64,000 nt of DNA, from contig NZ_CP078145.1 in assembly GCF_019222765.1 (NCBI RefSeq), positions 7,440,001-7,504,000 on the forward strand, given 5' to 3'. Shown piece after piece: positions 17,303 to 25,028 of the stretch. The position numbers and the translations under genes are program-made. The notes under the pieces are model-generated. The model ran no database searches and was not told the DNA's origin. It saw only the letters and a list, made by a program, of their open reading frames with translations. The first letter of the stretch is position 1. Each line of letters starts with the position of its first letter. The DNA comes from Nocardia iowensis. Lineage in GTDB: Bacteria; Actinomycetota; Actinomycetes; Mycobacteriales; Mycobacteriaceae.

Positions 17303-18390
17303 TGGTGATTCCGTTGTCGCTCTCCGGTTTTCGTCGCTCCACGGTTGACATCGCCCTGGTGGTGCCGATGAGCGGGCCCGCGGGCATGTTCGGGCCCTCC
17401 TGCGAGGCCTGCGCCGCCTTTGCCGTGGGAGATATCAATGCCGCGGGCGGAATCCTCGACCGGCCGGTACGACTGCATCCGGTCGACGCGGGCGCGCCAC
17501 TGCCCGTCCTCGCCGCGACGATCGACCGGATGGTCGGCGCGGGCATGGTCGACGGCGTCGTGGGTTGGCATTTGTCCAACGCGCGCAAGGTGATCACGCC
17601 GCAGACCGCGGGCCGGGTGCCGTACGTGTACACGACGTTCTACGAGGGTGGCGAGGACTCCGACGGCGTCTACATGGTGGGCGAGACACCGGAGCAGCAA
17701 TTGTTTCCGGCGCTGCGCTGGCTGCGCGCCGAACACGGCATCCGCCGCTGGTGCGTTGTCGGTAACGACTATGTGTGGCCTCGGGAAACCGCAAGGGTCA
17801 CCAAGGAATTCGCCGACACCACGGCCGATATCGACATTGTCGGGCAGACCTTCGTCCCGCTCGGCGGGCGCGATTTCCGGCAGGCACTCGAGCTGGTCCG
17901 CCGCTCACCGGCGCAGGGCGTACTGCTGTTCATGGTCGGCGCGGATTGCGCCGCGTTCAACCGCGCCTTCGCCGAGGCCGGGCTCGACGGCGACCGGCTG
18001 CGCCTGAGCATGATGATCGGCGAGGATGTGCTGTACGCGGGCGGCGCCGACAGTACCCGCGGATTGTTCACCGCCAGCGGCTATTTCGAGAGCGTCGTGT
18101 CGTCGGCGGGAATGGATTTCGGCGCGCGCTATCTGCGAGAGTTCGGCCCGGCCGCGCCCGCACTCAACAATATCGGCGAATCCTGTTACGAGGGATTGCT
18201 GCTGTTCGCCTCGTTGGCCGAGTCCGCCCGCAGCCTCGACCTGCGCGCCATCGAACGCAACGCGTCGCGGGTCAGCTACGGCGGGCCGCGCGGTGAGGTT
18301 CGGGTGCGTGGCGCGCACACGACCCAGCCGGTCTATCTGGCCGATGCCGACGCCCTCGAATTCAGTGTGCTCGCCGAACTGAGCTCCTGA
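17302..18390 (+). CDS. AmiC-like amide-sensing periplasmic-binding-fold protein
   Basis: 362 residues, starting at one of two adjacent GTG codons. It has the type-I periplasmic binding fold of the branched-chain amino acid/urea/amide family (Peripla_BP_6): DIALVVPMSGPAGMFGPSC at the start, then DINAAGGILDRPV, GVVGWHLSNARKVITP and VGNDYVWPRE. There is no signal peptide or lipobox, so the protein stays in the cytoplasm, as does AmiC of Pseudomonas, which senses acetamide and controls amidase expression. It is upstream of fmdB-fmdA and divergent from the marR gene. The role as an amide sensor for this operon is inferred; a mis-annotated transport-binding protein is less likely as no transporter genes are adjacent. 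Confidence 0.82.
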   Translation: MVIPLSLSGFRRSTVDIALVVPMSGPAGMFGPSCEACAAFAVGDINAAGGILDRPVRLHPVDAGAPLPVLAATIDRMVGAGMVDGVVGWHLSNARKVITPQTAGRVPYVYTTFYEGGEDSDGVYMVGETPEQQLFPALRWLRAEHGIRRWCVVGNDYVWPRETARVTKEFADTTADIDIVGQTFVPLGGRDFRQALELVRRSPAQGVLLFMVGADCAAFNRAFAEAGLDGDRLRLSMMIGEDVLYAGGADSTRGLFTASGYFESVVSSAGMDFGARYLREFGPAAPALNNIGESCYEGLLLFASLAESARSLDLRAIERNASRVSYGGPRGEVRVRGAHTTQPVYLADADALEFSVLAELSS

Positions 18391-18448
18391 ATCCCGTAAC
18401 CCGAACTTCACCTGCCGGTTTCGCTGCGGCGATCGGCATAGCTTTGTA

Positions 18449-18476
18449 TCGTCTTCAGACGAAACATATTCATATG
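18449..18476 (+). promoter_or_regulatory. Two adjacent inverted repeats before fmdB
   Basis: TCGTCT-tc-AGACGA (18449-18462) and CATAT-tc-ATATG (18465-18476) follow each other with two bases between them, both perfect and both with the same tc spacer. They end 17 bases before the GTG of fmdB, whose ribosome-binding site is AAAGAGG. They could be a regulator site or a second promoter for fmdBA. Confidence 0.5.
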
Positions 18477-18493
18477 AAAATAAAGAGGTCATC

Positions 18494-18772
18494 GTGCCCC
18501 TCTACTGGTTCCACTGCCGCGCCTGCGGCGGCTTCGATGTCGCCTTCGCGATGGCCGACGTGCCTGCCGCCGCGCCGTGCCCGGAATGTGCGTCGAGCAG
18601 CAAACGGCAGTTCGGTGTCGCCGCGTTGATCCGGCCGGGGTCGGCCGCCACCCGGCTGATCGACGCGACGAAGCGCACGGCGAGCGAGCCAGCGGTCGTT
18701 ACCGCTCCGCCGCCACGCCGCTCCCTACCGGTGACGCGAAATCCATTGCACCGCAAGCTTCCCCGCCCCTGA
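18494..18772 (+). CDS. fmdB: FmdB-type zinc-ribbon protein
   Basis: 92 residues from GTG 18494 with AGAGG upstream. The first 35 residues form a zinc ribbon: MPLYWFHCRACGGF with Cys8 and Cys11, then CPECAS supplying the second C-x-x-C pair. The rest is a disordered Pro/Arg-rich tail. This matches FmdB, which accompanies amidase and formamidase genes in methylotrophs and actinobacteria and was proposed to regulate them. It lies 17 bases upstream of the formamidase gene and is surely cotranscribed with it. Confidence 0.85.
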   Translation: MPLYWFHCRACGGFDVAFAMADVPAAAPCPECASSSKRQFGVAALIRPGSAATRLIDATKRTASEPAVVTAPPPRRSLPVTRNPLHRKLPRP

Positions 18773-18789
18773 TACCGAAGGAAGACACC

Positions 18790-20043
18790 ATGCCCGAGTT
18801 GCTGTTTCCGCTCGATTCCAGCAAGCGCTTCACCGAGCAGAAGTTCGTCGGCCACAATCGCTGGCATCCCGACATTCCCGCGGCGGTGACCGTCAAGCCG
18901 GGCGATGAGTTCCGGGTGCACGTGCGCGAGTGGTTCGACGGCGCCATCCACAACGACGATTCCGCCGAGGATGTACTGAACGCCCCGCTCAGCACCGTGC
19001 ACTGCCTCTCGGGTCCGTTCGCGATCGAGGGCGCGCGGCCCGGCGACCTGCTCATCGTCGACATTCTCGACATCGGCCCGATCCCGCAGGAGGATTCCGG
19101 CCCGCTGGCCGGTCAGGGCTGGGGCTACACCGGCATCTTCGCCACCGACAACGGCGGCGGCTTCCTGACCGAACACTTTCCCGACGCCTACAAGGCCATC
19201 TGGGACTTCAGCGGACAAACGACCACCTCGCGCCACATTCCCGGGGTGAAGTTCACCGGGATGACGCACCCCGGCCTGATGGGTACCGCACCCTCCGCCG
19301 CACTGCTGTCGAAGTGGAACGCTCGCGAGGCGGCGCTGATCGCGACCGACCCGCACCGGGTTCCGCCGCTCGCGCTGCCGCCCGAACCGCGCGACGCCAT
19401 CCTCGGCGGACTCTCACGTGCCGAGTTCGACCGGGTCGCCGCCGACGCGGCACGCACCGCGCCGCCGCGCGAGAACGGCGGCAATCAGGACATCAAGAAC
19501 TTCACCCGCGGCAGCCGGGTCTTCTATCCGGTCTTCGTCGACGGCGCGCACCTCTCGGTCGGCGATCTGCACTTCTCCCAGGGCGACGGCGAGATCACCT
19601 TCTGCGGCGCCATCGAGATGGGCGGATTCATCGACTTGCGGGTCGATCTCATCAAGAACGGCATGGAGCTCTACGGCGTCAGCGAGAACGCCATCTTCGT
19701 GCCCGGCAACTCCGGCCCCAATTACGCTGAGTACCTTGCCTTTTCCGGCACCTCGGTCACCCTGGACGGCGAACAGCGCTACCTCGACTCGCAACTGTCC
19801 TTCGAACGCGCCTGTCTGCATGCCATCGACTACCTCACCAAGTTCGGCTATACCCCCGAGCAGGCTTACCTCCTGCTCGGCGCCGCGCCCATCGAAGGGC
19901 GCTTCTCCGGTGTGGTGGACATCCCCAATTCCTGTGCCACGGTGTACATCCCCACCGCCATCTTCGACTTTCCGGTCCTGCCGACCGCATCGGGTCCAGT
20001 CCAGATCGACCCCGGTCCGGGTGCACCCCGCGCCACCCGCTGA
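18790..20043 (+). CDS. fmdA: Formamidase / acetamidase FmdA
   Basis: 417 residues (the Methylophilus enzyme has about 407). It hydrolyses formamide, and more slowly acetamide, to ammonia and the acid. Family landmarks: the N-terminal FVGHNRWHPDIP, the conserved HNDDSAEDVL, GHPGLMGTAPS-like segment HPGLMGTAPS, GGNQDIKNFTRGSRVFYPVFVDGAHLSVGDLHFSQGDGE region and the final DIPNSCATVYIPTAIFDF. The start ATG has AAGGAAG upstream. It is the last gene of the AmiC-FmdB-FmdA unit. The enzyme gives the cell nitrogen from formamide, and regulation by amide sensing is expected from the neighbours. Confidence 0.95.
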   Translation: MPELLFPLDSSKRFTEQKFVGHNRWHPDIPAAVTVKPGDEFRVHVREWFDGAIHNDDSAEDVLNAPLSTVHCLSGPFAIEGARPGDLLIVDILDIGPIPQEDSGPLAGQGWGYTGIFATDNGGGFLTEHFPDAYKAIWDFSGQTTTSRHIPGVKFTGMTHPGLMGTAPSAALLSKWNAREAALIATDPHRVPPLALPPEPRDAILGGLSRAEFDRVAADAARTAPPRENGGNQDIKNFTRGSRVFYPVFVDGAHLSVGDLHFSQGDGEITFCGAIEMGGFIDLRVDLIKNGMELYGVSENAIFVPGNSGPNYAEYLAFSGTSVTLDGEQRYLDSQLSFERACLHAIDYLTKFGYTPEQAYLLLGAAPIEGRFSGVVDIPNSCATVYIPTAIFDFPVLPTASGPVQIDPGPGAPRATR

Positions 20044-20312
20044 CTTTCACCGGGCCGGTTGTGCCGGTGCATCCCGCACGACCGGTCGCGCAGTCGGTAT
20101 GCCGACCGCGCGGCGAAGCACCGTCGGTTCATCGATTGCTGAAACATTGCGGACACTTGGTGCCGGACGGCGGCAATACGAGAAGCGCGATCCCCGACCT
20201 GAGAATTAGTGGTCATCCGTCAAGTTGTCCAATATGACCCCGACCCGACCTGGCAGTGGTTCAATCGTCCCGTGTGTGCTCTGAAGTAGCTATCGCTAGC
20301 GAAAGGAGTTCC

Positions 20313-21563
20313 ATGGGCCCGACTGTCGCCGAACGGATCCGCCTGCGCGTCGAGAGATTTCATTCGGACAGACTTGCCGGGCAATGGGGCGGGCGGCACA
20401 TCCTGCACGGCCGCACGCCCGGCTACGGCGACATCGTTCTCAACGGTAGCGACTACTTGGCGCTGGGCGCCGATCCGCGGATCACCCATGCGATCAAGAC
20501 CGCGCTGCGGTCCACACAAGTCGGCCGGTTCGCGTCGTGCGCGTTTCTCCCCGACGACCATCCGCAGGTCGTGCTGGAACGGGCGCTCGCCGAGCATCTG
20601 CGGGTACCCGCCGGAGTGCTCTGCCAATCGGGGTGGGAAGCGAAGGTCGGTCTGCTGCAGTCAATCGCGGACCCCGAAATCCCGGTCTATATCGATCAAT
20701 TCGCGCATATGTCGCTCTGGCACGGCGCGAAGGTCAGCAGGGCGCCGATATATTCGTTCCGGCACAACTTTCCCGGCCACCTCCGCGAGCAGATTCGGGC
20801 ACACGGACCGGGCATCATCGCGGTGGACGCCATCTACGGCACCAACGGCAGCCGGTGTCCGCTCACCCAGATCTGCGATATCGCCGACGAAACCGACAGC
20901 GTGCTCGTTGTCGATGAATCCCACGCGCTCGGCACCGACGGGCCCGCCGGGGCCGGGATGGTGGCGGCGCTCGGCCTCACTGAACGGGTGCCGTACCGAA
21001 TTGCCAGTCTCTCCAAGGCATTCGGCGGCCGCGCCGGGTTCGTCGGCGCGAACACCGCCGATTTCGTCGACTACTTCAAAATGGAGTCGCACCCCGCGGT
21101 GTTCTCCTCGACCCTGCTGCCGTACGAAATCGCGGGCCTGGCCGCGACACTCGATGTGATCCGGCTCGACAACTGGCGGCGGCAACGGCTCCGGGAGTTG
21201 TCGACCATGGTGCGGCGGGCACTGACCGCGCTCGAATTCGACCTCGAAGGCTCGGCCAGCCACATCGTCGCGCTACAGGCCGGGCCCGACCTGCGCGCCA
21301 TGGCCATCCGGGATTTCCTGGAAGCGCGCGGCATCTTCGGTTCGCTCCTGTGCCCGCCCACCACCGCCCGCAACCACACCCTCATTCGCTTCGGCCTGCA
21401 CGCCGCCATCACCGACCACAACATCGACCGAATCATCGGCGCCTGCACCGAAATCCGCGCACGCTTCGGTGCCACCCCACCCCTCGAACCCCTCCCCAAG
21501 ATGCCCGCCGACCGACCCGGCAAACACCACGCCACCGCTGGCGGCTTATCGAGTGGCACCTGA
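20313..21563 (+). CDS. CqsA-like alpha-oxoamine synthase (putative alpha-hydroxyketone autoinducer synthase)
   Basis: 416 residues from ATG 20313 with AAAGGAG seven bases upstream. It is a PLP fold-type I enzyme of the alpha-oxoamine synthase family (relatives: 8-amino-7-oxononanoate synthase, KBL, serine palmitoyltransferase). PLP residues visible are DESH (201-204) and Lys235 in SLSKAFGGRAGF. Several stretches match Vibrio CqsA more closely than any BioF or KBL: QSGWEAKVGLLQSI, VYIDQFAHMSLWHGAK, HGPGIIAVDAIY, VDESHALGTDGPAGAG and FSSTLLPYEIAGL. CqsA joins an acyl-CoA with an amino acid or SAM to make the CAI-1 type signal. No CqsS-like kinase is next to it. Its substrate chain and whether it signals are unknown. 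It is convergent with the second EF-Tu gene. Confidence 0.85.
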   Translation: MGPTVAERIRLRVERFHSDRLAGQWGGRHILHGRTPGYGDIVLNGSDYLALGADPRITHAIKTALRSTQVGRFASCAFLPDDHPQVVLERALAEHLRVPAGVLCQSGWEAKVGLLQSIADPEIPVYIDQFAHMSLWHGAKVSRAPIYSFRHNFPGHLREQIRAHGPGIIAVDAIYGTNGSRCPLTQICDIADETDSVLVVDESHALGTDGPAGAGMVAALGLTERVPYRIASLSKAFGGRAGFVGANTADFVDYFKMESHPAVFSSTLLPYEIAGLAATLDVIRLDNWRRQRLRELSTMVRRALTALEFDLEGSASHIVALQAGPDLRAMAIRDFLEARGIFGSLLCPPTTARNHTLIRFGLHAAITDHNIDRIIGACTEIRARFGATPPLEPLPKMPADRPGKHHATAGGLSSGT

Positions 21564-21624
21564 TGGCGGCGAACACCGAAACGACACCACCGTGAGGTGC
21601 CACTGCCCAGTCGGCACCTGCCGG

Positions 21625-21658
21625 AGTTGAGGCCGCGGGAGTTTCCGCGGCCCCAACT
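21625..21658. terminator. Bidirectional hairpin between the CqsA-like and EF-Tu genes
   Basis: AGTTG-a-GGCCGCGG (21625-21638) pairs with CCGCGGCC-c-CAACT (21645-21658) around a 6-base loop, with a single mismatch. It sits in the 96-base convergent gap, ending one base before the stop of the EF-Tu gene, and can terminate transcripts from both sides. Confidence 0.7.
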
Positions 21659-21659
21659 G

Positions 21660-22838
21660 CTAGGCGGTGGAGAGCACCGTTCCGGCGCCGACGGTGCGGC
21701 CGCCTTCGCGGATGGCGAAGCCGAGGCCCGGTTCCAACGGGACCGGGCGGCCGAGGACGACGGTCAGTTCGACCGTGTCGCCGGGCATCGCCATGGCGGT
21801 GTCGCCGGCGAGCGTCACATCGCCGACCACGTCGCCGGTGCGGATGTAGAACTGCGGGCGGTAGCCGGTGGTGATGGGCGTCCGGCGGCCGCCTTCCGCG
21901 GTGCCGAGCAGGTAGACGCGGGCGGTGAACCCGGTGTGCACCGCCACGCTGCCGGGTTCGGCGACGACCTGGCCGCGGCGGACCTGGCCGCGGTGGATAC
22001 CGCGCAGGAGCAGCGCGACATTGTCGCCCGCCGCCGCGAATTCCATGGTGCGACCGAAGGTTTCGACGCCGGTGACGACCGAACCGAGTTCCTCGCCGAG
22101 GCCGAGCAGGGCCACTCGGTCGCCGAGCCGGACCCGGCCGCGCTCCACCGCGCCGGTGACGACGGTGCCTCGACCCGTGATGGTGAGGACGTTCTCCACC
22201 GGCAGCAGGAACGGCGCGTCGGTGTAGCGCACCGGGATCGGCACGTGGGTGTCGATGGCGTCGAGCAACTCGATCAGGGCGGCGGTCCAGTGCTCGTCGC
22301 CTTCGAGCGCCCGCAGGCCCGAGACCCGGATAACCGGGAGGTCGGCGCCGGGGTAACCCTGGGCGGTGAGCAGTTCACGCACCTCCAGCTCGATCAGGTC
22401 GAGCAGTTCGGGGTCACCCGCGTCGGCCTTGTTGAGGGCCACGACGATGTGCTCGACGCCGACTTGGCGGGCCAGCAGCACGTGCTCGGCGGTCTGCGGC
22501 ATCACGCCGTCCTGCGCGGAGACCACCAGGATGGCGCCGTCGAGCTGGGACGCACCGGTGATCATGTTCTTCACGAAGTCGGCGTGCCCCGGCATGTCGA
22601 TGTGCGCGTAATGCCTTGTCGCCGTCTCGTATTCGACGTGCGCGATATTGATGGTGATGCCGCGCTGCGCCTCTTCTGGGGCCCGGTCGATCCGCTCGAA
22701 CGGCACGAAACTACCGCCGCCGCGCTCGGCGAGCACCTTGGTGATCGCCGCGGTGAGGGTGGTCTTGCCGTGGTCGACGTGGCCCATGGTGCCGATGTTG
22801 AGGTGCGGCTTGGTGCGGACATAGGTCTTCTTGGACAT
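21660..22838 (-). CDS. tuf: Second, divergent elongation factor Tu (candidate antibiotic-resistant EF-Tu)
   Basis: 392 residues, full length, with intact G motifs: GHVDHGKT (19-26), RGITIN (60-65), DMPGH (81-85, usually D-A/C-P-G-H) and NKAD (136-139). It should bind GTP and aminoacyl-tRNA. It is not in the rpsL-rpsG-fusA-tuf locus and differs from the conserved actinobacterial EF-Tu at many surface positions. By my alignment to E. coli numbering, the Arg at 230 (VVTGRVERG) is Ala, the Gly at 275 (ENVGVLLRG) is Ala and Arg373 before FAIREGG is Gly. Changes at 230 and 275 are known to give pulvomycin and GE2270A resistance respectively. The ribosome-binding site is CAGGA, 7 bases from ATG. A long structured leader precedes it. 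The resistance role is inferred; a stress isoform is the alternative. Confidence 0.95.
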   Translation of the reverse strand: MSKKTYVRTKPHLNIGTMGHVDHGKTTLTAAITKVLAERGGGSFVPFERIDRAPEEAQRGITINIAHVEYETATRHYAHIDMPGHADFVKNMITGASQLDGAILVVSAQDGVMPQTAEHVLLARQVGVEHIVVALNKADAGDPELLDLIELEVRELLTAQGYPGADLPVIRVSGLRALEGDEHWTAALIELLDAIDTHVPIPVRYTDAPFLLPVENVLTITGRGTVVTGAVERGRVRLGDRVALLGLGEELGSVVTGVETFGRTMEFAAAGDNVALLLRGIHRGQVRRGQVVAEPGSVAVHTGFTARVYLLGTAEGGRRTPITTGYRPQFYIRTGDVVGDVTLAGDTAMAMPGDTVELTVVLGRPVPLEPGLGFAIREGGRTVGAGTVLSTA

Positions 22839-22859
22839 GGTTTTTCCTGGGTTGCCTGG

Positions 22860-22953
22860 CGGGCACGAGCGAAGTGCCCGACGGTGTCGAGCGGGACCTC
22901 AGCGACGGGGCGACCTTCCCCGTCCGAGGTCCCGGGACATCCCGGGGAAGGTC
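22860..22953 (-). promoter_or_regulatory. Structured 5' leader of the second EF-Tu gene
   Basis: Read on the leftward strand, the leader contains GACCTTCCCCG (22953-22943), CGGGACCTC (22934-22926), CGGGGAAGGTC (22922-22912) and GAGGTCCCG (22900-22892). The first pairs perfectly with the third (11 bp) and the second with the fourth (9 bp). The stems interleave, so they form either an H-type pseudoknot or mutually exclusive hairpins. A third hairpin, CGGGCAC/GTGCCCG (22880-22860), follows 15 bases before the CAGGA ribosome-binding site. No known riboswitch class comes to mind. Confidence 0.65.
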
Positions 22954-23213
22954 AGCTTCGGGCTCCGTCGAGCTGCGCGGCAACTGCTGCCGAGGCGGCC
23001 AGGACAGCGGCCATCGCGCCCGCGACTGCGGACGATGCGGCGATGGCGTAGCTGAACATGCTGGGAATGGTAAGGGCCGAGACCCGGCGGGCGCGACGGA
23101 TTTTCCGTGCCTCGCCTGCGCTAGGACTTCAGTGCTGGTTCGGCAGTCCCCAGAAACGGCGAATCCGACCCCGCGGCTGAATCGGGATCGGATGTTGTAT
23201 TCGGAGGTTCGGC

Positions 23214-23249
23214 CGAGGCGCTCGGGGTCAACGGACACCGAGCGCCTCG
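23214..23249 (-). terminator. Terminator hairpin after the small secreted peptide gene
   Basis: CGAGGCGCTCGG (23214-23225) and CCGAGCGCCTCG (23238-23249) are perfect 12-bp arms around a 12-base loop, beginning 10 bases beyond the stop of the leftward small gene. It has no U-tract, in line with actinobacterial terminators, and separates this gene from the EF-Tu leader. Confidence 0.7.
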
Positions 23250-23258
23250 ATTCTCGGA

Positions 23259-23450
23259 CTACTTCCCGGCGCTGCTGCCGGTGAGCAGGCCCTTGAGGAG
23301 GGCGTCGATCGCCACACCGGAACCTTCGGCGGAACCGGTACCGGAACCGGTCAGCGGGGGCTTGTCGGCGGCCATCGCGAGGCCCGAGCCGGCCACCACG
23401 ATGGAGGCCGCGGTGACGAAGACGAAACCGAACGTACGAATCTTCTTCAA
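23259..23450 (-). CDS. Small secreted peptide precursor (63 residues)
   Basis: The TTG at 23450 is taken as start because GAAGGGAAAG lies 3-12 bases upstream and the reading begins with a textbook signal peptide: KKIRTFGF, then a hydrophobic core FVTAASIVVAGSG and cleavage site LAMA-AD near residue 27. The mature product would have about 36 residues: a Gly/Ser-rich spacer (TGSGTGSAEGSG) and a short amphipathic helix VAIDALLKGLLTG, ending GSSAGK. I do not recognise a family. Small secreted peptides of this style are common and mostly uncharacterised in Nocardia and relatives. A hairpin in its leader and a 12-bp terminator hairpin behind it argue for a real, singly transcribed gene. Confidence 0.7.
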   Translation of the reverse strand: MKKIRTFGFVFVTAASIVVAGSGLAMAADKPPLTGSGTGSAEGSGVAIDALLKGLLTGSSAGK

Positions 23451-23879
23451 AGACTTTCCCTTCAGAGAACAGCAGCCGACACTCCCTCGGTGTCGGCTCG
23501 ATAGAGATATCACGGCGGGGCAACACCCACGTGCGTTTCCTGGACGCATGACCACCAGCAAGGTAACTGGATATTTGCACCGATAGAGACGGCAATGCAG
23601 GGCAAAAAGCCTGAGCCTTTGCCCCACAACCCCTCCCGTTCAACAGATGTTTCTCGGAAGGCCATCCACTTTCGGCCTCGGCGAATCGATGGCTACTGCG
23701 AGATATAGATCACATATTCGTCCCACGACCGACCCAATGCCTGGTCATTGCGGTCCAGTGCACCGGCCCGCTCGACGGTGCTGCCGAACGGCGACATCCC
23801 GGATGCTCGGTGTGCGCCACGCATTTGCCAGGCCCGCCGAATTGTCCATCTCTCCCTCGACCGACCGCTGTCTGAATAT
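23451..23879. other. Intergenic region with two hairpins
   Basis: 429 bases between the small peptide gene and the HMG-CoA-lyase-like gene, both leftward. GCCGACAC-tccctcg-GTGTCGGC (23475-23497) is an 8-bp hairpin 25 bases upstream of the peptide start, inside its probable leader. GGGCAAA and TTTGCCC (23600-23606, 23618-23624) form a second hairpin that may end transcription from the right. The stretch 23640-23880 is comparatively AT-rich and probably carries promoter sequence; no gene is seen. Confidence 0.55.
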
Positions 23880-24806
23880 TTACCCAGCAGTCCGCGCGTT
23901 AACCCATTCGAAAGCATCGGCTTTGGAGCGTGCGCCCTCCGCCGTGCGAGATCGATTCGGTTCGCCGAGTTCCGCGAGTAAGTCCTCGGACAGATCGACC
24001 AAGCCCGCGAGGGTAGCCGGGGTGAACCACTCGGGACGCGTCGCGAACAGAATGTCCTCGGTCGAGGTGTTACCGCTGGCACCGGGCGCGAACGGGCAAC
24101 CACCGAGACCACCCAGAGAACCGTCAACCATCGTGGCACCCGATTGGATGGCGGCCACGGTGTTGGCGACACCCATCCCCCAGGTGTCGTGGCCGTGGAA
24201 GACGATGCGGCGCTGCGGGGTTCGCACACGGACGGCGGCGACCAGCGAACCGACCTCGGCGGGGTTGGCTTGGCCGAGGGTGTCGGCGAGGACGATGTCG
24301 GCGGCACCCTCGGTGCGCGGGTCGCCGGCGATGGCGAGGACCCGCTCTGGATCGACCGGACCGTCGAACGGACAGGTGAAGCTGGTGGCCAGGCACAGCT
24401 GGATCGATCCGCCCGCCGCCTCGGCGAGCCGCACCGCGTCGGGCATGGCGGCGACGCTGTCCTCGGTGCTGCGGCCGATATTCGCCTTGTTGTGCGCATC
24501 CGAGACCGAGAAGCAGTACTGGAAGTTGCGCACCCCCGCCGCGGCCGCCTTCTCGACGTGCCGCGGCGTGGCGACCCACACCCAACAGCGTTGCAGTTCT
24601 TCGGGACTCAGCGCGGCGACGAGTTCCATGGTGTTCGCCATCGGCGGCACCAGATCCGGCCGCGCCATGGAACCGATCTCCAACGCGGGCACCCCCAGCG
24701 CGAGCAGCCGCCGGACGATGTCGACCTTGCGCTCGACCGGCAGCACCTTTCCGGTGAGCTGCAACCCATCTCGCAAGGTCACGTCGCGCAGGACCGGCGC
24801 GGTCAT
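23880..24806 (-). CDS. Hydroxymethylglutaryl-CoA lyase-like aldolase
   Basis: 308 residues from ATG 24806. HMG-CoA lyase fold (DRE-TIM barrel): RDVTLRDGLQ at the start with the metal-binding Arg-Asp, EIGSM, the FHGHDTWGMGVAN metal-His motif and the lyase signature GLGGCPFAPGASGN with the catalytic Cys and the conserved Asn. HMG-CoA lyase cleaves HMG-CoA to acetoacetate and acetyl-CoA at the end of leucine breakdown. Here it is not next to leucine genes but 222 bases downstream of a family III CoA-transferase on the same strand, which fits activation of a free hydroxy acid (hydroxymethylglutarate, citramalate or similar) followed by cleavage. The exact acyl chain is not determined. Confidence 0.88.
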   Translation of the reverse strand: MTAPVLRDVTLRDGLQLTGKVLPVERKVDIVRRLLALGVPALEIGSMARPDLVPPMANTMELVAALSPEELQRCWVWVATPRHVEKAAAAGVRNFQYCFSVSDAHNKANIGRSTEDSVAAMPDAVRLAEAAGGSIQLCLATSFTCPFDGPVDPERVLAIAGDPRTEGAADIVLADTLGQANPAEVGSLVAAVRVRTPQRRIVFHGHDTWGMGVANTVAAIQSGATMVDGSLGGLGGCPFAPGASGNTSTEDILFATRPEWFTPATLAGLVDLSEDLLAELGEPNRSRTAEGARSKADAFEWVNARTAG

Positions 24807-25028
24807 CGCTCGTCTCGTTCCTGCCTCGGCGCGCACATCACACCGCCCCACGGCTTTTCGTGCACGCCCGCCGGGTTCGGATGCACCGTCGGGCGGGTGA
24901 AGCCCGGCGAACGCAGATCACGTGGACCGCGCCCCGGAGGTCGCCGCCGGTCTTGCCTCATGATGTCTCCTGAATTCGGCGGGCAGTCCCGGTTCCCAGC
25001 TGCGGCATGAATGCTGCGCGGTGTTCGC

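Noticed and set aside
22839..23258. A coding gene in the EF-Tu leader region
   Set aside because: The frames crossing it are shadows of inverted repeats; the region is best explained by stems and promoter sequence.
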